Below, in pieces: positions 9,844 through 18,958 of a DNA stretch of 28,372 nucleotides. Source of the stretch: Reclinomonas americana ATCC 50394 (taxonomy: Eukaryota > Jakobida > Jakobea > Jakobida); NCBI GenBank assembly GCA_048213135.1, contig PS015267.1, forward strand, positions 58,334-86,705. The letters run 5' to 3'. Under the pieces are notes generated by a model. That model was given only the letters and a program-made list of their open reading frames with translations, had not been told where the DNA came from and made no database searches. Both the position numbers and the translations under genes were made by a program. Every line of letters begins with the position of its first letter. Position 1 is the first letter of the stretch.

Positions 9844-12800
9844 ATGGGTGCAGCACAGGGCAGTGACAGGTGTGTGTGGCTCTCCCTTCTCCTCTCTGAC
9901 TCTCTCTGACAATTGTTGCTCGTTGGGCAGTCAACAACAGAGGAGGAAAGCATGTGAGATGGGAAGGGATGGCGATGTGAAGGCACTGCGCGAGTTGGTG
10001 GCGCGTGAGGGCGCACAGACACTGTTGAAGAGAGAGGAGATGAATGGTTGCAGCTCGGCATTTTACTATGCCGCTTGGTGTGGCCATCTCTCTGTGTTGG
10101 AGTATCTGTGGGAGGAGAGTGGCGTCGGGCCACAACTCGCACAAATAGTCGCCGACGGTGGCTGGACGCCACTGATGGGGGCTGCCTCCCATGGGCAACT
10201 GCAAGTGGTGGAGTGGTTGCTGGCCGATGAGCGACGATGTCCGCCGGAGATGGTGCGGGCGGTCGACATTGATCAGTTTACTGCGCTGCATATTGCTGCC
10301 GCGAATGGTCGCGAAGCCATTGTGCGACTCCTCGCCACGCGCTTTCCCGACCTCATTCCCATGGTCAACAAGGAGGGCAAGACAGCGGCTCAGAGGGCAC
10401 GCGACCAGGGCAAGCGACAAGTTGCCGAGTTGCTCGACCGTCTTGCTGCGGAGCAACGAGCACCTCCACCACGCCAACAACAACCACAACCTACCTCTCC
10501 GCCTCCACCACCACAGCCACCAGCAGGTGAGATCTCATTTCTTCTGGCACACACTCCTTGCGTCTTTCTTTGTTTGTGTTCACCCTGCGAAAACAAGCAG
10601 AGCCTGCACGCCCACAACAACGACAGCCACAAATATCCCATCTCTCTTCATCACCACCACCACCACGAGCAGCTGGTGAGATGTCAATGTCGTCTTGAAC
10701 AGACGATTGATTGGTGTTCTTCGCCACTCACACTCCTCCATTCGTGTTTCTTTGTTTGTAATGTCTTGCAAAAACACGCAGTTCCGCCGCGCCAGGTGAG
10801 AGACTGTGCCATCTCGCTTGTGCTTTCGCATTGTTCATCATGTTTGCGCTCTGCATCTGCGCAGGTGATTGACGACGCCGCCGACAAGGACACACTCATC
10901 ACACAACTCCAGCGCGATCTCGCCGCCGCACAGCAGGAGCGACAACAGCAGCACCAAGAGTGGGATCGATGGCGACGAGAGCACGAAGATATCGTGGCTC
11001 AACTGCAGCAAGCCAACGCTGAGCTGCGTGAGGCGCATGCCAAAGATCAGCGACAAGTTGCACAGCTGCGCGTTGCACCATTGCGCAACTGCAGCAAGCG
11101 AACGGACAGTTGCAGCAATCTGATGCGCAGAGTCGGCAGCAACTGCAGCGAGCCCATGCAGAATGGCATCAAGCTCAAGCTCAGCTGGAATCCCAGCTGA
11201 CTGTGGCATTGCGTGACAAGGACGAGTTTGCTGCTCAGCTGATTATCGTGCAGCAGCAACTGGAAGAGAAAGACCGACTTGTGTCGCAGCTCCGACAGGA
11301 GCTCCTCCTCGCCCAAGGTCTTTGCATCTCTCTTGTTGTCCTCGTGCTTCTCCAACCATGCATTTTTTCTCCATCTTTCCCACCACCTCATGCCACAGTC
11401 GACACTTCCGTGCAGCGCTTCGAGTGGCCGGAGATTGTGCACGCTACCGACTCATTCTCTCCCCGCCTCAAGGTCGGCGAAGGTGGCCAGGGCGCCGTGT
11501 TCATCACTCTGCTTCGTGAGATGCATGTGGCCATCAAGGTGCTCGATCCAGAGGCACCGTGGACGATGGAGTCATTCGAGAGTGAGGTCTGTCTGTCCTT
11601 CTCTCCTTTATTCCCTGTCTTTCTCCTCATCCTTCTCTCCGTTTCTCACAAGGTGGCCACTCTCGGACGTCTGCGTGACCGTCGCATTGTGCCTCTTGTC
11701 GGCTACTCTGTGGGCGACGACAAGGCTCGCTGTCTCGTGTACAAGGCCCTGCAGTGCGTGCCCCGCACCTCTCTCTCTTTTTCTCCATCGTCGTCTCAGT
11801 GTGAACGCGCGCAGAGTTCCAAACTTGGAGGACCTCCTGCTGCTTCGTACAGGTCGCGCACCACTCTCTGTCTTGCAACGAGTGCAGATTGGTCTCGGAT
11901 TGGCCGAGGCTGTGGCTTTCTTGCACAAGGTGTGTGTTCGATAAAGATGGCAGTCTTTGTTTCTCACCAATCGTCGTGCCTTCTGTTTCGCACTCTCTTT
12001 CTTTCTCTATGCTGCAGTTTCATATCTCTTTTGTTTTATCTCAGTCTCTCGTGACCCCTACGGTTTACTGCTGTGTTCTGTCTCTTCCGTACCCTTGTGA
12101 TATGTATGCAAGTCGTCATTCTTCTGTTTCGCTTTCTTTTTCTCTATGCTGCACTTTTGTATATCTTTTGTTGCCTCAGTCTTCCGTGACCCCTACCGTG
12201 TTCTGTCTCTTCCGTTCCCTTCCGATACTCATGCACGACGTCATTCCTTCTGCTTCGCACTCTCTTTCTCTATGCTGCAGTTTCATATCTCTTTTGTTAT
12301 CTCTGTCTCTCGTGACTGCTACGGTATCCTGCTGTGTTCTGTCTTTTCCGTTCCCTTGTGATATGCATGCAAGTCGCCATTCCTTCTGTTTTGCACTTTC
12401 TTTCTCTATGCTGCAGTTTTGTTCTCAGTCTCCCGCTTCTCCCTGTTTCCTCCTATGTACTGTCCTCTTTTTCTCTTCTGATTTGTATGCATGTACTGTG
12501 CCTCTCATTTCACCACTCCCTCGCAGAATGAGGTGGTGCACCGCGACATCAAACCCGCCAATGTGCTCCTCGATCACCGTTTCGAGCCGTGTCTCGGTGA
12601 CTTTGGCATTGCGCGGTCGATTGCCGGTGGCAAGGTGCACTTCTCTCCTATCTCGTCTTCCTAGATCTCTCCTTTCGATCTCTTACCTGCACAAGACAAC
12701 CCCCGCCGCTGGCACACCCGACTACTTGGATCCGCTGGCCCTCCGCGCCCGGCGTCCACTGCCCAAGCACGATGTGTACAGCATGGGCGTGGTGTTGGTG

Positions 12801-13058
12801 CAGTTGGTCACGGGCAAGCCGGTGGTGACGGTGGGCGAGTGGTCGCTGGAGTGGGACGACTCGCCAGCCTCGTTGCGCGTCATGGAGCTGGTGGACAGCA
12901 GTGAGGGAGTGGAGTGGACACCGCGCATCGCTGAAGCCATGTTCGCTATCGGCATGCGATGCATGAGTCTGCGACGTGATCGGCCGACGGCACAGGAGGT
13001 GCTCGAGGTGATGCGGGCGGTGCGCGAGGCGTGTGGCAACTTTACGCTGGAACTCTAA
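9844..13058 (+). pseudogene. Gene C: ankyrin - coiled-coil - kinase, frameshifted in the coil
   Basis: Paralogue of A and B. Exons: 9844-9869, 9931-10526, 10601-10675, 10782-10795, 10865-11317, 11399-11586, 11653-11753, 11815-11929, 12527-12634, 12696-13058. The start reads MGAAQGSD. In the coil exon about 19 nt are missing near 11073-11080 compared with A and B (after QLRV), shifting the frame and giving a stop at 11198-11200. A separate 9-nt in-frame loss lies near 11141. The kinase exons downstream are open, with K in HVAIK, HRDIKPAN, DFG and DYLDPL, and end with the same GNFTLEL tail. If the deletion is real, the product is an ankyrin plus short-coil protein of about 330 residues without kinase. 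The well-kept kinase half suggests the break is recent, or that another splice form rescues it. Confidence 0.72.
11930..12526 (+). repeat. Intron of gene C with a 4-copy VNTR
   Basis: The 597-nt intron is equivalent to those in A and B, with about four copies of the unit (landmarks near 11980, 12125, 12249 and 12388). Several units contain ATGCTGCAG followed by TTT, an acceptor-like site. Confidence 0.75.
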
Positions 13059-13600
13059 GTGAAAGCAAGCTTGCAAAAAGAAGGAGGGGGTGGAGGAGAG
13101 AGCTCAGCATTGAGAGTGTCGAGTGTATCATCAGTGTGAGAGACGAACGGGGTGTGTAAATGCGATACGAAAAGGATGGGAAATGTGCGAAAGCCAGTAA
13201 GTGAGTTGGATTCAGTGAGGGAATGAGTGCGTGTGAGAGAGAAAGAGAGAGAGTGACTCTTGCGCTAATTGATAGATCACAGAATGCATGCGAGTTGTCT
13301 CTGAATCTCTCTCTCTCTCTCTGTGTGTGAGTGTGAGTGAAAGCACCCTGTACACATATCCATAGGTTCCCTCGCCGAGAAAGATCTTGCTCTTGATGTA
13401 TCTCTCCATTTCTTCGTTGTTGCAGAGAGAGAGAGAGAGAGAGCACAGACAGAGAAACACACACTCTCTCTCTTATGCGAGTGTGCGTCTGTGTCTCGCT
13501 CACTCTGTGTCGCGTGTGACTGAGAGATGTCCTGTGCGTGTCATGAATCGCATTGCATTCACAAACGCACGAACGCACACAGACAGAGCTGCAAAGAGAG
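13059..13600. other. Spacer between C and D
   Basis: Homologous to the two preceding spacers, with the same GTGAAAGCAAGCTTGCAAA start and GA-rich leader. Gene D therefore joined the array as part of the same duplicated unit, and its divergent 3' half must have come by replacement or recombination. Confidence 0.7.
13347..13409 (-). pseudogene. Second orphan kinase first exon
   Basis: Minus-strand ATG at 13409 with a 63-nt frame ending at a GT donor (GTGCTTTC). It differs from the copy at 9577-9639 by one residue (IFLGEGTYGYVYR instead of ILLGEGTYGYVYR). Again there are no downstream kinase exons. Confidence 0.65.
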
Positions 13601-14630
13601 ATGGGTGCAACACAGGGCAGTGACAGGTGTGTGTGTGTGTCTTTGTTTCTGGCTTTATCGTCTCCTCTCTGACGTTGTTACTCGTTGGGCAGCCAACAAC
13701 AGAGGAAGGAAGCATGGGAGATGGCGAAGGATGGCGATGTGAAGGCATTGCGCGAGTTGGTGGCGAGTGAGGGCGCGGAGACGCTGCTGAAGAGAGAGGA
13801 GATGTATGATGGTGGTTGGTCGGCATTTTACTATGCCGCTCAGCAAGGCCATCTCTCTGTGTTGGAGTATCTGTGGGAGGAGAGTGGTATCGGGCCACAA
13901 CTCGCACAAATGGTCGACGACGTTGGTTGGACGCCACTGATGTCGGCTGCCTACCATGGGCAACTGCATGTGGTGGAGTGGCTGCTTGCCGATGACCGAC
14001 GATGTCCGCCGGAGATGGTGCGGGTGGTCGACAAAGGAGACCAGTGGACTGCGCTGAACTGCGCTGCTGTGAATGGTCACGAAGCCATTGTGCAACTCCT
14101 CGCCACGCGCTTTCCCGACCTCATTCCCATGGTCAACGAGGATGGCAAGACCGCGGCTGATAGGGCACGCGACAGAAGCAAGCAGCAAGTGGCCGAGTTG
14201 CTCGACCGCCTCGCTGCGGAGCAACGAGCACCTCCACCACGCCAACAACCCCCACAACCTCCCTCTCCGCCTCCACCACCACAGCCACCAGCAGGTAAGA
14301 TCTCATTTTCGTGTTGCTGCACACTCCGCCTTGCGTGTTTCTCTGCTTGTGTTCACCCTGCAAAATATACGCAGAGCCAGCACGCACACAGCAGCAACAG
14401 CCACCAATCTCCCCTCCCTCTTCACCACCACCACAAGCAGCAGGTGAGATTTCATATTTGTCTTGTGCAGATGGTTGATGTGTGCTTTTCTCCTCTCTCA
14501 CACTCTCCTCGATGTTTGCTTCGCTTACTTTTCGTCTTGCAGAAAATACATCGCCATCACGCCAGGTGAGACACAGTGTCGTCTCGCTTGCGCATGTTTG
14601 CTTCTCATCGTGCGTGTTCTCTGACTCCCA

Positions 14631-14661
<31 letters not shown>

Positions 14662-17446
14662 TGCTCTGCGCAGGTGATTGACGATGCCACCGACAAGGAC
14701 GCACTCATCACCGAACTCCAGCGCGATCTCGCCGCGGCACAGCAGGAGCGACAGCAGCAGCAGCGAGAATGGGATCGGCAACGACGAGAGCTCGAAGATA
14801 TCGTGGCTCAACTACAGCGAACCAATGCTGAGCAGAGTCACACCTTAGCTGAACAGCAACAACGAATCGATGAACTGCAGCAAGCTCAAGCTAAGAGCCA
14901 GCAACAAGTCACGGAGCTGCAGACCAACCTCACCGCTGAACGGCACAGGGTGCGCAACATGGAAGGCCAACTTAGCGCACTCTTCAACATGGACTTTCTC
15001 AGGTTTCTTCGTGACTCATTCTCCCTGTTTTGTTCTTGTCGTGAGTCATCTCACTCTTGGCTGCACAGTGACCGCCGTCCAATCTTGATGCTCACGGAAG
15101 TCGTGCACGAGATTATTCCCCTGGCACTCGGCTCGTTGCTGCAACAACTCATCGCGGACTTCTTCCCTGCCGAGTTCGACATTGAGCAATTTTGCCTTCC
15201 AGCTCCATCATCGAGGTGCTGAGGGAGGGACAGTCTTGTATGTGTTGTATCTTCTGCGCTCATGCTGCCTAACAGATATTGCCGAATGACTCTGGACAGG
15301 CGCGGCAACATTCGCATGCGCTCCGTCGAGCTATTCTCGTCCAACTACGAGACAATTCGAGAGTTCAAGCGGAGTGGAGTGACCACGGGCATGGATGTGT
15401 CGCTGTTGTGCACGCTGCTGTTGTACACAACTTTCGTTCCCGTTGCTGCTTGCCGTGATGCGGATCTACGGAAGGGTTCTGTCCGTCTCGATCCTGTTAC
15501 AAACGAAGACCGTGTGGCTGTGCGAATGCTCGCTGACCCCGCCAAGGTGTGCTCTCTGCTTGTGCCATCATAACTGACGAGTGTTCTCAAGGCCAGTGTG
15601 CTTTGCAGATTCGAGCCGTGGAGAACTTGCGAGACGTGCGCCATCGTGTGTCTCACCTGGCCCGTCTCTCTGCACTCGAAGACGCAGAGTATGTGAGCGT
15701 TATGCGGCTGGTTCGCGACTCGCTCCACACGCTGTTCCCCGACGGGCAGCACGAGAGCATTCGTCTTCTGTTCCAAGCATACGAGAGTTACGGCTGCAGC
15801 ATGGCCATTATGTGTCCTCATTCTCTCATCTACACTCCGTCGGCACAGATGTGTGTCGCATCAATGTGACGGCCGAGCTGGTGACGGAGAGAGCAGCCAG
15901 ATTCGCTATTCGCGCCCCAGTTGTGTCGTTCTCTGACTTGACGACCTCGAGACAACTTGACGGCGGTGTGATTATCTGTGTATGCCTGCATCTGCATGAA
16001 CAATCAGAAGCTCATCGTGTCCGTTTTCCATCGCAGGTCAAAATGCTGTCTTCCATGCCTCTCTCCGCCTCGGCGGTGTGTCACAGACCGTGGCTTACAA
16101 GCGATACTTGGTCAGGAGGCAAGCTCGAGATGCACAATCGGCGGACTGGAGACGCGTTCATGCGTGCTTCGAGAACGAACACTCTCTGCTGATGCAACTC
16201 GAGTTGCGTGCTTGGCGATGATCGCTGCACTTGCATGCTGACCGTCGTCGCTCATGCGCCTGCACACAGTCACCCGCACATTGTGAAACTGATGGCCGTG
16301 TGCAACGACGACCCGAGTGGTCTTGGTCTCGTGCTCGAATATGTCGGTGGCGAGGAGGGCATTGCCGAGACGCTGCACGACCTGGTGAAGGACGAGCATA
16401 TGGCGACTACGCACCTGCTCAATTTGCTTGTACAGGTCGCGTCGGCGGTGGTGCACATGCACTCGCGACGAGTGGTACATCGTGATCTCAAGCCGCAGAG
16501 TTGCGTCTTGGAGAGCGCAATGGGAGAGAACGAGACTGCAAGAGAAGAGGATTACGAGATGCTGACGCAAGAGAAGATGAGAGGAAGAGGGAGAGAAAGC
16601 AGGCGAGTGAGGTCAGTCTGCTCGTGCAAGTACCATCACCGGTGGTGCGCACTCGCGTCGAGTGCTGCATCGTGATCTCAAGCCACAGAAATTCGTTTTG
16701 GAGCGGGTTATGCGAGAATGCAAGACTACAAGAGAGAAGGGCTATGGCACGTTGATGGAAGAGAGTGGATGTGTGAGAGAGAGAGGGCAGTGGAACCTCT
16801 TCCAGGTCAATGTGCTTCTTTATCTGCTGACCCGTTTCTCTCTCTGCATGGTCACAGACATACTCATCAGCGAGGACCGACTCGTGGCCAAGGTGTGCGA
16901 CTTTGGAGAGGCCAAGATTCACGGCACTCTTGGCAAGATGCAATCGAACCACGGCACGGCAGCGTATGCTGCGCCGGAGGCCATGTTGGATCAGGAGGTG
17001 AATTGGTGACATTCTCATCTCTTGCTGAGCAGCTGTGAGAGTGGTGTTCACACATGCTTCGTTCACCACTCGCAGTACGATGAAAGGGCGGATGTGTATG
17101 GACTTGGCTCGCTGCTCTGGTTCATCGCCACTCGTCAGGAACCGTTCAGCGGAGTGTCGTTGCCTGTTATCATGCGCCACATGCATGACGGCATTCCACC
17201 CGCCGATCTTGAGGATGAGGGTGTGCGGGCTGCCGTGCTGGAGGACGTTCGCAATCTGATTCGGCAGTGCTGGGTTGCGTTCTGGTCAAGTAGATCGTGT
17301 TGCTGGAAGAGGTGTACGCTTATTGCGCGTGTGTGATGCAGAGGCCACAAGCAACCCGCGTGTCGGCAGCGTATGTACTGGACGAGCTGAGGCGCTTAAG
17401 CGAGGCTGCAGAGGGAGGAGCAGGACCGGCTGGGCCTTCACAGTGA
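13601..17446 (+). CDS. Gene D: ankyrin - coiled-coil - HEPN-like - TKL-type kinase
   Basis: Exons: 13601-13626, 13693-14294, 14375-14443, 14543-14565, 14674-15002, 15069-15215, 15276-15546, 15609-15786 (or -15813), 15849-15965, 16037-16202, 16270-16499, 16858-16997, 17076-17273, 17312-17446, all phase-consistent, about 876 residues (885 with the longer exon 8). The front is like A (MGATQGSD, ankyrins, proline linker, coil), but similarity stops within the coil near 14820. Residues about 350-550 are helical: GMDVSLLCTLLL, then LDPVTNEDRVAVRML, then LRDVRHRVSHLARLS with R500-x4-H505. This pattern resembles DZIP3-type HEPN domains. The kinase has VAYK (K609), HRDLKPQN (D715), DFG (D734) and APE in AAYAAPEAML, and ends RPQATRVSAAYVLDELRRL. 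The last exon boundary and exon 8 end are uncertain. The HEPN call is inference; the kinase call is firm. Confidence 0.75.
16430..16760 (+). repeat. Duplicated catalytic-loop exon end inside gene D intron
   Basis: About 130-170 nt around the HRDLKPQ-coding exon end (about 16435-16600) recur in diverged form at about 16623-16760, inside the next intron (16500-16857). Both contain CATCGTGATCTCAAGCC. The first copy keeps the donor (CAGA|GTTGCG); in the second it is changed to CAGAAATTCG, so it cannot splice the same way. The second copy looks like a dead exon duplicate. Confidence 0.7.
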
Positions 17447-17780
17447 GCAGGAGAGTTATGATCTGTTGGGATCATTACAAGCACTGCAAGTAGATGCATG
17501 TGTGGGTCGTATGCTGCCTGCTCCTGTGTCTGTGGTACGTGTGCGGCTGATGAAGACTTTTCTCATCTTCCCACTGACTCACTCTTTTGTTGATCCGCAG
17601 GTGCGTGGATCATCGAAACGCTCGTCGTCCCATCGCCGAGCAGATGGCGAACGAGCTGCGCGACCTGGCGGCGATGTCGGTGCGACGGTGTTCGAGACAC
17701 GTGCGGACATCAAGTGCTGGGAGGAAGCAGAGAATGCACCATACGAGCGAGATGGGGCAGTGCTATCAACATTTATGAAA
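17447..17780 (+). pseudogene. Decayed tail fragment of an H-like kinase-RING gene
   Basis: After the gene D stop, two stretches match the last two exons of gene H. At about 17490-17545 the frame reads VDACVGRMLPAPV, like H's ADARVGRVWPAPV. At 17602 onward, after a CAG acceptor, it reads CVDHRNARRPIAEQMANELR, like H's CVDQRDARRPTAEQLANELR. The RING that follows in H is cut off: only the RRC start is left, then unrelated sequence. The GT donor matching H's is missing. Upstream, 17405-17490 is open in the same frame and coil-like (REEQDRLGLHSEQESYDLLG). It is probably a broken remnant rather than part of D. Confidence 0.6.
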
Positions 17781-17802
17781 GCACTGCTATATTTCCCCTT
17801 TC

Positions 17803-18204
17803 TCACTGCCCCGCCGCCGCCCCCACAGCCACCCACGTCACATACGTCTCCTCCACTCCCGCTCCACTCGCCACCACAATATCCAGCTGCCCAAACGACC
17901 CTACCGCCGCCGACCCGCGCGACGGCGTACCACTCTGATGCAACACCGACGGCGAGACGGCGCCCACAGCCGCGACACTCGACGTCTTCCACCCATGCAA
18001 AAACACCGCGTACTTGAAATCGCTCTGCAGCAACCCGAACGGCGCCTTGTCGTTGACCATCAGCGAAACAATCACGTGTTGCCCGGCCGCATGAGAGGTT
18101 TCGCCCGAGAGCAACGCCAGGCCAGAGCGGTTGTCCGTCGGCGAGCCGGCCACCAGATACCGCGCCGTCATGAACTGCACGCGGCAGTCGTCGCGCACCG
18201 TCAT
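17803..18204 (-). CDS. Gene G: unrecognised protein, single visible exon
   Basis: Minus-strand frame of 133 codons from ATG at 18204 to TGA at 17803-17805. I do not recognise the family. Codon third positions are very GC-rich, as in the certain exons of this window, which supports real coding. The first half looks like a folded domain (DDCRVQFMTARYLVAGSP, then HVIVSLMVNDKAPFGLLQSD). The second half is Ser/Gly/Val/Ala-rich and low in complexity. Upstream, 18205-18290 is open in a different frame (NRVAQDVFDISIATQ) ending near a CAG, so an earlier exon or a frameshift is possible and the start is uncertain. It lies downstream of F on the same strand. Confidence 0.5.
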   Translation of the reverse strand: MTVRDDCRVQFMTARYLVAGSPTDNRSGLALLSGETSHAAGQHVIVSLMVNDKAPFGLLQSDFKYAVFLHGWKTSSVAAVGAVSPSVLHQSGTPSRGSAAVGSFGQLDIVVASGAGVEETYVTWVAVGAAAGQ

Positions 18205-18320
18205 GCGCAGCTCGGAACTGGAAATCGACTCTGCGTGGCTATGGAGATGTCGAAAACATCCTGAGCGACGCGGTTGCCGGGCTTTGCCTCCCTATCGCCT
18301 TCTCCTGTCTCATCTGCGTG

Positions 18321-18958
18321 TTGAATCCACTGTCTGTTCAACTGCCTGTCGTTCGGCAGCGAATGAGATCAAGAGCCGCATTCGACCATGCTTGGTCTCC
18401 GCACAGTCCCTCATGGCTAACAGGGCTGCACTGCATGTGTATCACGCTCTCTCGTCCCTCTCTTGTTGCTTTCTCCCTCTTTCTTCCCACGCTCCCCCTC
18501 TCACATCCTCTCTGCCCGTCTTTTAATACGGCTGTTGTCTGCTTTGCTTTGCATTGAAACCATTGCAATATTGTCTGTTCAACTGCCTGCCGCTCGACAG
18601 CTTTCTATTCTACGCGATTTCCGTACAGTCCCTCGATGCAACCACTGCATAACTCGCACGCTCTCTCTCTTCCTCTCTGTTTCTTCTCACGCTCACCTCT
18701 CTCACATCCTCTCGGTCCCATGCTTCCTCCCACCGTCTTTCATGCGGCTGACACCTGCCTTGCCTTGGGCTGAAAGTCACTGTCTGTTCAACTGCCTGCC
18801 GCTCAACAGCTTCTCGATGCACCTCCACGGCTCTCGCGCTCTCTCTCTTTCCCCCCCTCGTTGCTTTTTCCCTCTTTCCTCTCACGCTCTCATTCTCCCC
18901 CGATTCCATGCCTCCTGCTTTAATACGGCTGATATCTGCCCTGCGTCGGGTTGAATCC
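18321..18958 (-). repeat. Three tandem copies of the 3' end of gene F
   Basis: Units at about 18321-18553, 18554-18770 and 18771-18950 share CTGTCTGTTCAACTGCCTG, a CT-rich block with CACGCTC and CTCACATCC, and TTTAATACGGCTG. On the minus strand the unit begins with the coding tail of F (GFNPTQGRYQPY then TAA) followed by 3'-flank sequence. The second tail still reads GFNAKQSRQQPY and stop; the third reads TFSPRQGRCQPH without the stop. F uses the outermost copy (stop at 18920-18922). Confidence 0.72.

Noticed and set aside
13601-17446. Gene D as an RNase L orthologue
   Set aside because: Domain order, HEPN subtype and kinase type differ; only the combination of parts is similar.
17466-18017. 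Plus-strand proline-rich frame opposite gene G
   Set aside because: It is the complement of Gly/Ser/Ala codons of G and joins no exon with a recognisable domain.
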